The position numbers and the translations under genes were made by a program. The notes beneath the pieces were generated by a model. The model had not been told where the DNA came from and did no database searches. It worked only from the letters and a program-made list of their open reading frames with translations. A DNA stretch of 64,000 nucleotides, from positions 126,606 to 190,605 of the forward strand of contig NZ_BNDS01000003.1 in the NCBI RefSeq assembly GCF_014656545.1, in the 5' to 3' direction. Below, one piece after another: positions 46,568 through 57,305 of the stretch. Source of the DNA: Neobacillus kokaensis (GTDB taxonomy: Bacteria > Bacillota > Bacilli > Bacillales > Cytobacillaceae). Position 1 is the stretch's first letter. The number at the start of each line of letters is the position of its first letter.

Positions 46568-49441
46568 ATGGCGATGGAAAAATTAATAATCAAAGGCGCC
46601 AGAGCCCATAATTTAAAAAATATTGATGTCACCATTCCGAGAGATCAGCTTGTTGTATTAACGGGACTTTCCGGTTCGGGAAAGTCCTCGCTTGCGTTTG
46701 ATACGATTTATGCCGAAGGGCAGCGCCGTTATGTGGAATCACTCTCTGCCTATGCCCGGCAATTCTTAGGACAAATGGATAAGCCTGATGTCGATATGAT
46801 TGAAGGGTTATCTCCAGCGATTTCGATCGATCAAAAAACAACAAGCCGTAATCCGCGCTCAACTGTCGGAACGGTAACTGAAATCTATGACTATTTACGT
46901 TTATTATTTGCTAGAGTTGGACATCCTACCTGTCCAAATCACCATATCGAAATCTCGTCCCAGACCATCGAGCAAATGGTCGACCGGATTCTTGAATATC
47001 CGGACCGGACGAAAATGCAAATTCTTGCACCGGTTGTATCCGGCCGCAAAGGAACTCATGTTAAAGTACTTGAAGATATTAAAAAACAAGGTTTTGTCCG
47101 TGTCCGCGTTGACGGTGATATGCTCGACCTAAGTGAAGACATCGAACTGGAGAAGAATAAAAAACATTCTATCGATGTTGTTGTCGACCGAATTGTTGTC
47201 AAAGAGGGAGTCAACGCCCGTATAGCTGATTCACTGGAAACAGCCCTTGGTCTTGGCGAAGGAAAAGTCATTGTCGACGTCATTGGTGAAGAAGAACTGA
47301 TGTTCAGTGAGAACCATGCCTGTCCTCAATGTGGTTTTTCCATTGGGGAGCTAGAACCGCGGATGTTCTCTTTTAATAGTCCGTTCGGTGCCTGTCCTGA
47401 ATGTGACGGCCTTGGATCGAAGCTTGAAGTCGATGTCGACCTAGTGATACCGAATAAGGATTTAACCTTAAAGCAGCATGCCATTGCCCCGTGGGAGCCA
47501 ACAAGTTCACAATATTATCCGCAGCTGCTCGAAGCGGTTTGCAATCATTACGGAATTGATATGGATATACCTGTTAAGGATATTCCAGAGCATCTGCTCG
47601 AAAAAGTTCTTTACGGTTCTAAAGGTGAAAAAATATATTTCCGCTATGAGAACGACTTCGGCCAAATTCGAGATGGCTACATCGAATTTGAAGGTGTCAT
47701 CCGCAATGTCGAGCGCCGTTATAAAGAAACCAGCTCCGATTATATCCGAGAGCAAATGGAAAAATACATGGGCCAACAACCGTGCCCTACCTGTAAAGGC
47801 TTCCGTTTGAAAAAAGAAAGCCTTGCCGTCCTGATCAACGGCCGCCATATAGCCCACGTAACGGACCTGTCAATCGAAGAGGCTTTAGCATTTTTCTCCG
47901 GCCTTGAGCTATCTGAAAAAGAAACACAGATTGCCAGATTGATTTTACGAGAAATAAATGAAAGGCTTGGTTTCTTGGTCAATGTTGGTCTTGATTATTT
48001 AACCTTAAGTCGAACTGCCGGAACTCTTTCCGGTGGTGAAGCCCAGCGGATTCGTTTGGCAACACAAATCGGCTCGCGTTTAACTGGAGTCTTATACATT
48101 TTAGACGAACCATCAATCGGACTTCATCAGCGCGATAATGACCGGTTAATTGGGACGTTGCAAAACATGCGCGATATCGGGAATACATTAATTGTCGTGG
48201 AGCATGATGAAGATACGATGCTGGCAGCCGATTATTTGATTGATATTGGACCGGGTGCCGGGGTCCACGGCGGAGAAGTCGTCTCTGCCGGGACCCCTGC
48301 TGAGGTAATGGCCGACCCGAATTCATTAACGGGCCAATATTTATCTGGGAAAAAGTTCATCCCGCTGCCTTTGGAACGCCGAAAGCCGGATGGCCGCTAC
48401 GTCGAAATCAAAGGCGCTGCCGAAAACAATTTAAAAAATGTTAATGTGAAGATTCCGCTTGGGATGTTTATTGCGGTGACGGGTGTTTCTGGATCTGGCA
48501 AAAGTACGCTGATCAACGAGATTCTGTTGAAATCATTAGCCCAAAAACTAAATCATGCCAAATCAAAGCCTGGACAGCATAAGAGCATAAAAGGGATTGA
48601 CCATCTAGAAAAAGTGATTAATATTGATCAATCGCCAATCGGCAGAACACCGCGCTCCAACCCGGCAACCTATACTGGAATGTTTGATGATGTCCGTGAT
48701 GTGTTCGCTGCGACAAATGAGGCAAAAGTCCGCGGATATAAAAAGGGACGCTTTAGCTTTAACGTAAAAGGCGGTCGGTGTGAAGCCTGCCGTGGTGACG
48801 GGATAATAAAAATTGAAATGCACTTTTTGCCTGATGTGTATGTTCCTTGTGAAGTATGTCATGGGAAACGCTATAACCGTGAGACGCTGGAAATAAAGTA
48901 TAAAGGCAAAAATATTGCGGATGTTCTTGATATGACCGTAGAGGATGCGGTGAAGTTTTTCGAAAACATTCCAAAAATTAGCCGCAAGCTGCAGACAATT
49001 TATGATGTCGGCCTTGGCTACATTAAGCTGGGACAGCCGGCAACAACACTTTCGGGCGGGGAAGCCCAGCGTGTGAAGCTTGCATCTGAATTGCATCGCC
49101 GTTCAAACGGCAAATCGTTCTACATTTTGGATGAGCCGACAACCGGTCTTCATGTGGATGACATTTCCCGATTACTCGTTGTATTGCAGCGGCTGGTGGA
49201 AAACGGAGACACTGTACTGGTCATCGAGCACAATCTTGATGTCATTAAGGCGGCAGACTACATTATTGACCTTGGACCAGAGGGAGGCGACAAAGGCGGT
49301 ACGATTATCGCAACCGGAACGCCGGAAAAAGTTGCTGAAGCCCAAGGTTCATACACAGGAAAATATTTAAAGCCGATCCTGGAACGTGACCGCTTGCGCA
49401 TGAAGCAGGAAATGGAAGATAAAAGTGCGATTAAAGCATAA
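46568..49441 (+). CDS. uvrA: Excinuclease ABC subunit A
   Basis: 957 residues, the B. subtilis length. There are two ABC ATPase modules ([27 protein letters not shown]; two LSGGEAQR signatures) and two zinc modules (CPQC...CPEC; CEAC...CEVC). It finds DNA damage in the UvrA2B2 complex. ATG 46568 follows GGAAGGATG and gives the MAMEKL family start. Confidence 0.97.
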   Translation: MAMEKLIIKGARAHNLKNIDVTIPRDQLVVLTGLSGSGKSSLAFDTIYAEGQRRYVESLSAYARQFLGQMDKPDVDMIEGLSPAISIDQKTTSRNPRSTVGTVTEIYDYLRLLFARVGHPTCPNHHIEISSQTIEQMVDRILEYPDRTKMQILAPVVSGRKGTHVKVLEDIKKQGFVRVRVDGDMLDLSEDIELEKNKKHSIDVVVDRIVVKEGVNARIADSLETALGLGEGKVIVDVIGEEELMFSENHACPQCGFSIGELEPRMFSFNSPFGACPECDGLGSKLEVDVDLVIPNKDLTLKQHAIAPWEPTSSQYYPQLLEAVCNHYGIDMDIPVKDIPEHLLEKVLYGSKGEKIYFRYENDFGQIRDGYIEFEGVIRNVERRYKETSSDYIREQMEKYMGQQPCPTCKGFRLKKESLAVLINGRHIAHVTDLSIEEALAFFSGLELSEKETQIARLILREINERLGFLVNVGLDYLTLSRTAGTLSGGEAQRIRLATQIGSRLTGVLYILDEPSIGLHQRDNDRLIGTLQNMRDIGNTLIVVEHDEDTMLAADYLIDIGPGAGVHGGEVVSAGTPAEVMADPNSLTGQYLSGKKFIPLPLERRKPDGRYVEIKGAAENNLKNVNVKIPLGMFIAVTGVSGSGKSTLINEILLKSLAQKLNHAKSKPGQHKSIKGIDHLEKVINIDQSPIGRTPRSNPATYTGMFDDVRDVFAATNEAKVRGYKKGRFSFNVKGGRCEACRGDGIIKIEMHFLPDVYVPCEVCHGKRYNRETLEIKYKGKNIADVLDMTVEDAVKFFENIPKISRKLQTIYDVGLGYIKLGQPATTLSGGEAQRVKLASELHRRSNGKSFYILDEPTTGLHVDDISRLLVVLQRLVENGDTVLVIEHNLDVIKAADYIIDLGPEGGDKGGTIIATGTPEKVAEAQGSYTGKYLKPILERDRLRMKQEMEDKSAIKA

Positions 49442-49447
49442 ATAGAA

Positions 49448-49482
49448 AAGGGCTGAAACTTTTGAGTTTCGGCTCTTTTTTT
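49448..49482 (+). terminator. Terminator of uvrA
   Basis: GGGCTGAAAC pairs with GTTTCGGCTC around a short loop, followed by seven Ts. Confidence 0.85.
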
Positions 49483-49503
49483 ATGCAAGTGAATTTGGCT
49501 TTG

Positions 49504-49718
49504 GCGAAATCATCAGTAAAAACGGCGAAATCCTGGTGAAAGTTCGCGAAATATTTGCAGAGATCCGCGAAATAAACGTGAAAGTCCGCGAAATAAATTG
49601 ATATTTCCGCGAAAACGAAAACGATTGGCGGAATCCCATCGAAAACCGCCGGAATAAAATCAAAAAACCGCGGAATATTTGCGGAAACTCGCGGAAAAAA
49701 CATAAAAGTCCGTAAAAT
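49504..49718. repeat. Longest 21-bp phased array, after uvrA
   Basis: Cores at 49504, 49525, 49546, 49567, 49588 and 49609 (GCGAAAT, last GCGAAAA) are exactly 21 apart. The variant GCGGAAT continues at 49628, 49648, 49670, 49691 and 49712 in near phase, with an extra core at 49681. It fills most of the gene-free stretch 49442-49857. Confidence 0.85.
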
Positions 49719-49857
49719 ATATTTGATACCCAACGGAATCCCATGCGGCCCACAAATCCCCTAAAATGGACAAGCATCTATTTTTCCAACCAATGTAAAA
49801 AATCACGAAACTTTCACTCTCACGAATCGTACATATTAATAGAGGATGGTGGACGTG

Positions 49858-50172
49858 ATGGAGACAAGAAAAGTATTATCAAGTTTGTGTTATTTCAGCA
49901 TATTCTTTGCGGGTTTTATTTTTCCGTTCATTGTATGGTTAGCGAGCGGCGACCAAGCAACTAAGCAGCATGCCAAAAAGTCATTGATTTCGCATTTGAT
50001 TCCGATTATTCCAACGATTTTTGTTGTCATGGCAGTAGTATATGAAATGGTTAATTTTCAAAATGATCTTCCAATTTTTACAATCATTAGTATTGTTATT
50101 ACTGGAATCGTTTGGCTCGTTGTCGTGATTTATAACATTATTAAAGGCGTAAAGGTCTTAATTTCTGAATAA
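49858..50172 (+). CDS. DUF4870-like membrane protein (yvlA position)
   Basis: 104 residues with three hydrophobic helices, and WLASGDQATKQHAKKSL after the first, the DUF4870 pattern. Function unknown. ATG 49858 follows AGAGGATGGTGG. It is placed like B. subtilis yvlA, ahead of yvlB. Confidence 0.78.
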   Translation: METRKVLSSLCYFSIFFAGFIFPFIVWLASGDQATKQHAKKSLISHLIPIIPTIFVVMAVVYEMVNFQNDLPIFTIISIVITGIVWLVVVIYNIIKGVKVLISE

Positions 50173-50212
50173 GATGGAATGGGGAAAAATAACTATTTTG
50201 AGGTGGGAAACA

Positions 50213-51319
50213 GTGAAAGAGGAACGTAAGCGAATTTTAAAACTGGTTGAAGAAGGAAAAGTGACAGTGGACGAGGCCATATCGTTAATGGAGGAATTAG
50301 AAAAAGCGCAGCTGACAGCGGATCAGAAAAAGGAGCAAATGATTAACGAACTTTCCACAGTTGTGCAATTTGAGGAGGCAAAAAAAGAAGACCCTTTTCA
50401 AACCAAGTATCAGTCAACGAAAGATAAGATTTTTGAATTTGTCGATTCTGCCTTGAAAAAAATCAAAGAATTCGATTTTGATTTCAACTTTGGCCAATCC
50501 GTTGATATATCGCATATTTTCCATCAAGGCGATGTGGAGCTAAAGGATCTGGACGTTGATATCGCAAATGGGTCAGTTAAAATCGCTGTCTGGGACCAGC
50601 CGGATGTGCGCGTGGAATGTCAGGCGAAGGTGTACCGTGTTGACAATCAGGACCAAGCGAGGCAAAACTTTTTACGTGATGTCGTCTTTGAAGTAGAGGG
50701 GCAGAAGCTAAAGTTTAATACCCAGCAAAAATGGATGAAGGTAGATGCGTTGGTGTTTGTCCCAAAAGCCCAATATGAGCGTATGCGGATTCGTCTATTT
50801 AATGGTCCGATTGCAGGCAGTGACATGGACGTGGACGACCTTCGCATGAAAACAGCAAATGGCAAAATCACACTAAACGATGTTAATGCAAAAAGGGGAG
50901 AAATTGAAACGGCAAATGGTAAAATCCAAGTTCTGAAAAGCCAAATAGACGAGCTTGAGGCGGAAACGATTAACGGCGCGATCAGCCTTGAAGGTGATTT
51001 TAAAAAGACAGAGGCTCAGTCGTTCAATGGCAACATCAGCTATAATCTAAATGGCAATCGCTGTGAATGGTTACATGCCAAAACAACGTCAGGGGCAGTA
51101 GACTTGTTTGTTCCAGAAACCCTGCCGATTAACGGGGAGCTGAAAACCAATCTTGGCGGCTTTAATCTGAAGCTTACCGGTGTACAGATTCTTGAGGAGA
51201 AAAGTGAAATGATCCAAAAACTGCTTCGCTTCCAATCTATCCATCACCCTGATAAAATGGTAAAGATTTATGCAGAAACGAAAACAGGCTCTATTAGTCT
51301 GCAAAAAGCTGTAGAGTAA
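50213..51319 (+). CDS. yvlB: YvlB-like DUF4097 protein
   Basis: 368 residues. The N-terminal helical SHOCT-like segment reads ILKLVEEGKVTVDEAISLMEEL. The C-terminal half is a repetitive beta-helix of the DUF4097 type (TANGKITLNDVNAKRGEIETANGKIQV). In B. subtilis yvlABCD belongs to the cell-envelope stress group and YvlB affects membrane-stress signalling; that role is known there and only inferred here. GTG 50213 follows GAGGTGGG. The yvlC (PspC) gene seen in B. subtilis is missing. Confidence 0.85.
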   Translation: MKEERKRILKLVEEGKVTVDEAISLMEELEKAQLTADQKKEQMINELSTVVQFEEAKKEDPFQTKYQSTKDKIFEFVDSALKKIKEFDFDFNFGQSVDISHIFHQGDVELKDLDVDIANGSVKIAVWDQPDVRVECQAKVYRVDNQDQARQNFLRDVVFEVEGQKLKFNTQQKWMKVDALVFVPKAQYERMRIRLFNGPIAGSDMDVDDLRMKTANGKITLNDVNAKRGEIETANGKIQVLKSQIDELEAETINGAISLEGDFKKTEAQSFNGNISYNLNGNRCEWLHAKTTSGAVDLFVPETLPINGELKTNLGGFNLKLTGVQILEEKSEMIQKLLRFQSIHHPDKMVKIYAETKTGSISLQKAVE

Positions 51320-51346
51320 ATTTTTTTAAAAATAGGGGACGTAGAC

Positions 51347-51715
51347 ATGAGATGGCTCATTGGATGTTTGATTAATGCAGTTTTATTTTTGGCACTGGCA
51401 GGGTTTTTCCGCGAAAGTTTTTATATTTCGGGGTTTTCAGCAGCTCTTCAGGCGAGCATTTTATTATCCATATTAAATGTTTTGGTCCGACCGCTGCTGA
51501 TATTACTCACGTTACCGGCAACTGTGTTAACGATGGGATTATTTTTATTTGTGATTAATGCTATAACATTGGAGCTCACAGATTACTTAATGGGGAGTGC
51601 CTTTGAGATTGACGGCTTCGGGATGGCGCTATTTTTCGCTGTGTTAATGTCGCTCGTAAACCTGGTCATTCAAAAAACAATATTGGAGCCTTCACGGTCC
51701 TCCAAAAGAAAATAA
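51347..51715 (+). CDS. yvlD: YvlD-like holin-family-4 membrane protein
   Basis: 122 residues with four hydrophobic helices and the SILNVLVRPLLILLTLPATVLTMGLF signature. It follows yvlB within 28 bp, so they are co-transcribed. Function unknown; the family name refers to fold only. Confidence 0.85.
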   Translation: MRWLIGCLINAVLFLALAGFFRESFYISGFSAALQASILLSILNVLVRPLLILLTLPATVLTMGLFLFVINAITLELTDYLMGSAFEIDGFGMALFFAVLMSLVNLVIQKTILEPSRSSKRK

Positions 51716-51719
51716 AGAT

Positions 51720-51757
51720 AGGTGCGTACCATTCAAAATATGGTGCGCACCTTTTTT
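51720..51757 (+). terminator. Terminator of the yvl genes
   Basis: AGGTGCGTACCAT pairs with ATGGTGCGCACCT, then seven Ts. Confidence 0.85.
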
Positions 51758-51852
51758 TAATCATCGAAAGTATGGTTCTTATCGAAAAAATGTTAAAATG
51801 AAAAAAATGATTTTTTTTTGAATAATTAGGTCCGTTAAGGAGGAAAACATTC

Positions 51853-52794
51853 TTGCCAAAAGTACGTACTAAAGATATATTGGAAAAATTTAAACTTGAA
51901 TTAATAAGCGGTGAAGAGGGAATTAACCGTCCCATTACCATGAGTGATATATCTCGCCCTGGTATAGAAATGGCTGGTTATTTTGAATTCTATCCTGCTG
52001 AGCGGATTCAGTTTTTAGGAATGACGGAGCTGTCCTTTTTCGCGGAACTTTCGCAAAGGGAAAAGGAGTCCAGGATGGAACGTTTATGTACGGACATTAC
52101 CCCTGCGATTATCATTACGAGGGGATTGGAAGTTCCACCGGAGTTAATCGAAGCATCAGAACGGGAGTCGGTTCCTGTGCTCCGGACAAACATGAAAACA
52201 ACCCGCTTTTCGAGCCGTCTGACCAATTATTTAGAAAGCCAGCTGGCACCAACAACAGCTGTGCATGGCGTTTTGGTGGACATTTACGGAATTGGTGTAT
52301 TAATTACCGGAAAAAGCGGGGTCGGAAAAAGTGAAACTGCATTGGAACTAGTTAAGCGCGGACATCGTCTGGTGGCGGATGACTGCGTTGAAATCCGCCA
52401 GGAAGACCAAGATACATTGGTTGGAACCTCGCCTGATTTAATTGAGCATTTACTTGAAATCCGAGGTTTGGGCATCATCAACGTGATGACACTGTTTGGT
52501 GCAGGGGCCGTCCGCAGCAACAAGCGGATTACACTTGTGATTAACTTAGAACTCTGGGATCCAAAAAAGCAGTATGACCGCCTTGGTTTAGATGAAGAGA
52601 AAATGAAAATTATTGATACCGAGGTTACCAAGCTGACGGTACCAGTCCGGCCTGGACGAAACCTTGCTGTTATTATTGAGGTTGCAGCAATGAATTACAG
52701 GTTGAAACGAATGGGTGTTAATGCGGCACAGCAATTTACAGAGCGTCTCTCTGATGTGATTGAAGAAGCCGACCATGAACATGAAGATATGTAA
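51853..52794 (+). CDS. hprK: HPr kinase/phosphorylase
   Basis: 313 residues. The N-terminal domain is followed by a catalytic core with P-loop GKSGVGKSE (153-161) and the HprK signature ([30 protein letters not shown] stretch). It phosphorylates HPr at Ser46 and reverses this, setting carbon catabolite repression through CcpA. TTG start after AAGGAGG. It opens the hprK-lgt-yvoD-ppaX-yvoF operon. Confidence 0.97.
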   Translation: MPKVRTKDILEKFKLELISGEEGINRPITMSDISRPGIEMAGYFEFYPAERIQFLGMTELSFFAELSQREKESRMERLCTDITPAIIITRGLEVPPELIEASERESVPVLRTNMKTTRFSSRLTNYLESQLAPTTAVHGVLVDIYGIGVLITGKSGVGKSETALELVKRGHRLVADDCVEIRQEDQDTLVGTSPDLIEHLLEIRGLGIINVMTLFGAGAVRSNKRITLVINLELWDPKKQYDRLGLDEEKMKIIDTEVTKLTVPVRPGRNLAVIIEVAAMNYRLKRMGVNAAQQFTERLSDVIEEADHEHEDM

Positions 52795-52812
52795 CAGGAA
52801 GAGGAGATTTAG

Positions 52813-53652
52813 ATGAACAATAATCAAAATCCACCAATTGACCAATACCCGGCTTTAGACCCGATTGCCTTTCATCTTGGACCAATCCCGGTGCATTGGT
52901 ATGGGGTGATTATCGGTTCTGGTCTGGCACTAGCTTTATATATTGCGATTCGAGAAGCGAACCGAAGAAAGCTGCCGCAGGATACATTTGCTGATTTAAT
53001 GCTGTGGGCAATTCCAATTGCGATTATTTCTGCAAGAATTTATTATGTCATTTTTGAGTGGGATTACTACGCTCAGCATCCGGCGGATATCCCAAAAATT
53101 TGGGGCGGCGGTATCGCAATTCACGGTGCACTGATTGGTGCTGTTATCACGACGATTATTTTTACTAGAAAACGGGGAATATCATTTTGGAAGCTTGCCG
53201 ATATTGCAGCGCCTAGTATTATTTTGGGGCAGGCGATTGGGCGATGGGGGAACTTCATGAACCAGGAGGCCCACGGCGGTGAAGTAACGCGCTCTTTCCT
53301 TGAGAGTCTCCATTTACCGAATTTCATAATTAATCAAATGGAGATCGATGGAGTGTACTACCATCCTACTTTCTTATACGAATCGATTTGGAACTTTGCC
53401 GGCTTTATTTTACTAATATTGCTTCGTCGGGTGAATTTGCGCCGCGGAGAAATGTTTCTCACCTATGTCATTTGGTATTCTGTCGGGCGTTTCTTTGTCG
53501 AAGGGATGCGGACAGATAGTCTGATGCTGGGCAGCCTGCGTATGGCCCAAACCATTTCCATCGCTTTAATTATTGCGGCGATTGCGATGTTAATTTATCG
53601 TCGAAAAAAGGGACTTTCCAATGTGCGTTATTTAGATGAAAGAAATATATAA
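52813..53652 (+). CDS. lgt: Prolipoprotein diacylglyceryl transferase
   Basis: 279 residues, seven membrane helices, with the family signature [14 protein letters not shown] and [10 protein letters not shown] near the start. It attaches diacylglycerol to the lipobox Cys of prolipoproteins. It lies 18 bp after hprK. Confidence 0.96.
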   Translation: MNNNQNPPIDQYPALDPIAFHLGPIPVHWYGVIIGSGLALALYIAIREANRRKLPQDTFADLMLWAIPIAIISARIYYVIFEWDYYAQHPADIPKIWGGGIAIHGALIGAVITTIIFTRKRGISFWKLADIAAPSIILGQAIGRWGNFMNQEAHGGEVTRSFLESLHLPNFIINQMEIDGVYYHPTFLYESIWNFAGFILLILLRRVNLRRGEMFLTYVIWYSVGRFFVEGMRTDSLMLGSLRMAQTISIALIIAAIAMLIYRRKKGLSNVRYLDERNI

Positions 53653-53670
53653 AAGGGAGTTTTAGGGGAA

Positions 53671-54615
53671 ATGCTTTTTAGTTCATTAAAAAAAGGAGTT
53701 TTGGTTGGCTTAAAGACAACTTGGACATTAGGAAAAATTATTTTTCCAGTTACTCTCATTGTAGCCATGCTGCAGTACACACCAGTTTTACCGTGGATTA
53801 TTAAGCTGTTAACCCCCGTCATGAAACTGATCGGCTTGTCAGGGGACGCTGCGATCCCCTTAGTTCTTGGAAATTTCCTGAACCTATATGCCGGGATTGG
53901 TGCCATCCTTTCGCTGGACTTTTCTGTGAAAGAGGTTTTTATTTTAGCAGTTATGATGTCCTTCTCACATAATTTATTCATCGAATCCGGGGTAGCAATG
54001 AAAGCCGGCGTCAAGCTGTGGGTTATTCTCACAACCAGGCTTGGTTTGGCATTTGTTTCCGCAGCTGTGATTAATCTTGTCTGGCACGGCGGCGGGGAGC
54101 CAGCCAAATACGGTCTGATTGAGGCGCAAACGGAACCAGCCGCAACGTTCGCTGGAATGTTATTGCAAGGTTTTGAAAAAGCAGGATTAGGAATCCTGCA
54201 GCTGGCAATCATTGTCATCCCGTTAATGATTGTGATTCAAATTTTAAAAGACTTACAATGGCTGCAAAAGTTTTCAAAAGTAATGGCTCCTATTACACGA
54301 TCACTTGGGATGCAGGAGAACACCTCGACGACAATGGCAGCGGGGCTAATTTTTGGGCTTGCTTATGGTGCTGGTGTGATGATTCAGGCAGTAGAAGAGG
54401 ATGGGGTCAGCAAAAAGGATGTTACCTTGGCGTTTATTTTTCTTGTTGCCTGCCATGCTGTTGTGGAGGACACGTTAATCTTTGTTCCTCTCGGCATTCC
54501 AGTCTGGCCGTTATTTTTAATAAGGCTTGGAGTGGCCATCGCCTTAACTTTAATTGTCGGTACGATATGGAAGCGAACCGGCTTGATCCGAAGAAAGGAA
54601 GCAACGTATGAATAA
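53671..54615 (+). CDS. yvoD: YvoD-like nucleoside-recognition (Gate) membrane protein
   Basis: 314 residues with two Gate-domain halves ([44 protein letters not shown]). Function unknown; position in the hprK operon matches yvoD. It overlaps ppaX by 8 bases. Confidence 0.87.
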   Translation: MLFSSLKKGVLVGLKTTWTLGKIIFPVTLIVAMLQYTPVLPWIIKLLTPVMKLIGLSGDAAIPLVLGNFLNLYAGIGAILSLDFSVKEVFILAVMMSFSHNLFIESGVAMKAGVKLWVILTTRLGLAFVSAAVINLVWHGGGEPAKYGLIEAQTEPAATFAGMLLQGFEKAGLGILQLAIIVIPLMIVIQILKDLQWLQKFSKVMAPITRSLGMQENTSTTMAAGLIFGLAYGAGVMIQAVEEDGVSKKDVTLAFIFLVACHAVVEDTLIFVPLGIPVWPLFLIRLGVAIALTLIVGTIWKRTGLIRRKEATYE

Positions 54616-55252
54616 CAAAATTACGACATTGTTGTTTGATTTAGATGGAACGTTAATCGATACAAATGAATTAATTATTGCCACGTACTTGCATACACTT
54701 GAGAAATATTATCCGGGTAAATATGTCCGCGAGGATGTTCTGCCGTTTATGGGCCCGACTCTTCATGAGGCTTTCAGTACTGTTGATCCCGAACGAGTCG
54801 AGGAAATGATTGCCGTGTACCGTGCCTTTAATGTTGCTCAACATGATGTACTGGTAAAAGAATTTCCTAGTGTATATGAAACCATGAAAACCTTAAAAGA
54901 AAAGGGTTATAAGCTTGCGGTTGTAACGACAAAACGGGAGGATGTGGCTTTAAAGGGTCTTCGTTTAATGAAGCTTGATGCCTTTTTTGATGTGGTTATT
55001 GCTATGGATCATGTTGAAAAAGTAAAGCCGGATCCTGAACCGATTTTTAAAGCACTAGAGCTGCTGGGTTCAACACCCGAAGAAGCAATCATGGTGGGTG
55101 ACAATTTTCATGATATTTTGGGAGGAAAAAATGCTGGCACGTTGACTGCTGGTGTGGCCTGGTCACTTAAAGGCCGCGAATTCCTCGCAAAATATGAACC
55201 TGATTACATGTTAGACGAGATGACTGATTTATTAACGATTCTCGGGGAGTAA
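54608..55252 (+). CDS. ppaX: Pyrophosphatase PpaX
   Basis: 214 residues of the HAD family with the nucleophile motif [23 protein letters not shown] and MVGDNFHDI. It hydrolyses the pyrophosphate made when HprK dephosphorylates HPr, which explains its place in this operon. Confidence 0.94.
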   Translation: MNNKITTLLFDLDGTLIDTNELIIATYLHTLEKYYPGKYVREDVLPFMGPTLHEAFSTVDPERVEEMIAVYRAFNVAQHDVLVKEFPSVYETMKTLKEKGYKLAVVTTKREDVALKGLRLMKLDAFFDVVIAMDHVEKVKPDPEPIFKALELLGSTPEEAIMVGDNFHDILGGKNAGTLTAGVAWSLKGREFLAKYEPDYMLDEMTDLLTILGE

Positions 55253-55256
55253 CGGA

Positions 55257-55787
55257 ATGAGAAAGACAACCCGCTATCGTGTTGAAGGCGCCAACTCCCT
55301 CTGGCATGTTTATAAAACCGTTCCTTTTTGGAAGGTGGTCAAAAATTTTGCAGTCATCCAGATGGCTCGCTATACGCCGTTTATAGGGATGAAAAATTGG
55401 CTTTACCGCACGTTTCTCGGCATGAAGGTAGGCGACCAGACATCATTCGCTTTAATGGTCATGCTCGATATCATGTTTCCTGAAAAAATTTCAGTGGGCC
55501 GTAATACGGTTATTGGTTATAATACAACGATTCTTGCCCACGAATATTTGATTAAGGAATATCGACTCGGCGATGTAGTAATTGGTGATGAAGTCATGAT
55601 AGGCGCGAACTCTACCATCATGCCCGGCATCACCATCGGCGACGGGGCAATCGTTTCTGCTGGCACCCTCGTTCATAAAGATGTCCCGCCAGGCAGCTTT
55701 GTCGGCGGCAACCCGATGCGGATCATTTACACAAAGGAACAGCTCGCTGAACGTTGGGCTAATGATGAAATATATGGTAAAGTATGA
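55257..55787 (+). CDS. yvoF: YvoF-like hexapeptide-repeat acetyltransferase
   Basis: 176 residues with left-handed beta-helix repeats (IGYNTTILAH; IGDEVMIGANSTIMPGITIGDGAIVSAGTLV). Substrate is unknown. It starts 4 bp after ppaX and closes the operon. Confidence 0.88.
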   Translation: MRKTTRYRVEGANSLWHVYKTVPFWKVVKNFAVIQMARYTPFIGMKNWLYRTFLGMKVGDQTSFALMVMLDIMFPEKISVGRNTVIGYNTTILAHEYLIKEYRLGDVVIGDEVMIGANSTIMPGITIGDGAIVSAGTLVHKDVPPGSFVGGNPMRIIYTKEQLAERWANDEIYGKV

Positions 55788-55790
55788 AAA

Positions 55791-55819
55791 GTCTGGTCTA
55801 ATCGACCGGGCTTTTTTTA
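55791..55819 (+). terminator. Terminator of the hprK operon
   Basis: GTCTGGTC pairs with GACCGGGC (with G-U pairs) and is followed by seven Ts. Confidence 0.8.
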
Positions 55820-55865
55820 TAAAAAGATGGGAAAATTATGTTAGATAAAATAAATGTGAAAATCG

Positions 55866-55977
55866 GCGAAATTCTGGTTGAAGCCGGCGAAATAAATGGG
55901 AAAGTCCGCGGAATTCTGCTTGAAGTACGCGAAATAAATACGAAAATCGGCGGAATTTATACAAAAACCCGCGGCAA
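55866..55977. repeat. 21-bp phased array between yvoF and hisZ
   Basis: Cores at 55866 and 55887 (GCGAAAT), 55908 (GCGGAAT), 55929 (GCGAAAT), 55950 (GCGGAAT) and 55971 (GCGGCAA), all 21 apart. Confidence 0.85.
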
Positions 55978-56023
55978 CCACCTTACTCATAACATAAAAC
56001 CCAAAATCAACCATACTTTTTCG

Positions 56024-56052
56024 TTGACGAAAACTAGCACAAGGGGTAAACT
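56024..56052 (+). promoter_or_regulatory. Promoter of the his operon
   Basis: TTGACG (56024-56029), 17-nt spacer, TAAACT (56047-56052), about 70 bp before hisZ. I see no T-box leader in the short untranslated region. Confidence 0.65.
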
Positions 56053-56120
56053 AAAATACAATAAAACTTTAATTCTCTAATATATTAGCAGACTAAAGCG
56101 AAACGAAAAGGATGAGCAAT

Positions 56121-57293
56121 ATGAGCCGCTTGTTTATGTTTGAAAAGCCGCTAGGGATGCGTGATACCCTGCCGGAATTATACGAGAAAAAATATCGAGT
56201 ACGCGCGCATTTGGCGGAAACGTTTAAGCTTTGGGGGTATCAATTCATTGAAACCCCGACTCTAGAATATTATGAAACAGTTGGAGCAGCATCCGCGATT
56301 CACGACGCCCAGCTGTTTAAATTACTTGATAAAGAAGGTCATACTCTGGTGTTAAGGCCGGAAATGACAACCCCGATAGCCCGCGTTGCTGCATCAAAGC
56401 TTTTGCAGGAAGACCTGCCAGTCAGATTAGCGTATTCAGCTAATGTGTTCCGGGCTCAGCAACGAGAGGGCGGCCGCCCTGCGGAGTTTGAACAAATCGG
56501 TATTGAATGTGTCAATGAAAATACGGTCTCCTGTGACGGTGAAGTAATTGCCTTGCTGATTTCTTCTCTTAAGAAAGCAGGATTAGAAAAATTCCAGGTG
56601 TCGATCGGCCATGTTGGTTTTGCTCAGGAATTATTTGTCCAAATTTTAGGAACAAACGGTCGCGCAACAGCTTTACGAAAATTTTTATATGAAAAAAATT
56701 ACGTCGGCTACCGAGAGCATGTTCAGGCATTAAACCTATCGTCGATTGATAAACAAAGACTTCTCCAGCTTCTTCAGTTAAGAGGCGGTGAAGAAGTGTT
56801 AAGCAGTGCCGCAGACATTATTGAAAACGGTCAAGGGAAAAAAGCGATCAACGAGCTAAAAGAGCTTTGGGAAGTCATCAAAGACTATGGCTATGTTGAC
56901 CATGTGAAGTTTGATTTTTCCATTGCCAGCCATATGAGCTATTATTCCGGCATTTTATATGAAGTGTATGCGGGAAATGTCGGTTTTCCAATCGGGAATG
57001 GCGGCCGCTATAGTTTAATTGAGAAGTTTGGAAAAAATGCCAGTGCCGCTGGTTTTGCTGTTCGACTTGATATGCTGCTGGAGGCATTAGGCGGCGGTCA
57101 GCTTGAAAACGACACTCATTGCATTTTTTTCAGCCAGGAACGGAGAGGCGAGGCTTTTATAGCAGCGAGAAAAATGCGTGAACAGGGGCAAAAGGTTGTT
57201 CTTCAAGATATTAACGGGGTGAATAGCCTTGATGCCTTTACGAAAAAATTCGCTGAAACGTCCTTTTTAATAGGGGGACGGAGTAATGAATAA
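56121..57293 (+). CDS. hisZ: ATP phosphoribosyltransferase regulatory subunit HisZ
   Basis: 390 residues, a HisRS-like fold (KPLGMRDTLPELYEKKY; RPEMTTPIARVAASKL; GGRYSLIEKFG) without the anticodon domain. It is required to activate and feedback-regulate the short HisG encoded next. ATG 56121 gives a good distance from AAAAGGATG; ATG 56112 is too close. Confidence 0.93.
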   Translation: MSRLFMFEKPLGMRDTLPELYEKKYRVRAHLAETFKLWGYQFIETPTLEYYETVGAASAIHDAQLFKLLDKEGHTLVLRPEMTTPIARVAASKLLQEDLPVRLAYSANVFRAQQREGGRPAEFEQIGIECVNENTVSCDGEVIALLISSLKKAGLEKFQVSIGHVGFAQELFVQILGTNGRATALRKFLYEKNYVGYREHVQALNLSSIDKQRLLQLLQLRGGEEVLSSAADIIENGQGKKAINELKELWEVIKDYGYVDHVKFDFSIASHMSYYSGILYEVYAGNVGFPIGNGGRYSLIEKFGKNASAAGFAVRLDMLLEALGGGQLENDTHCIFFSQERRGEAFIAARKMREQGQKVVLQDINGVNSLDAFTKKFAETSFLIGGRSNE

Positions 57294-57305
57294 GGTGGTG
57301 CTCTT

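Noticed and set aside
49431..49777. Two overlapping minus-strand frames with repeated FADFHVYFAD-like heptads
   Set aside because: They are translations of the array after uvrA, run into the uvrA end and terminator, and have no start signal.
55838..56080. Open frame of 80 codons between yvoF and hisZ, starting MLDKINVKIGEILVE
   Set aside because: It is the translation of the 21-bp array; the seven-residue periodicity comes from the DNA repeat, and no ribosome site is present.
55981..56120. T-box leader for the his operon
   Set aside because: Only about 65 nt lie between the promoter and hisZ, too short, and no T-box sequence or specifier stem is visible.
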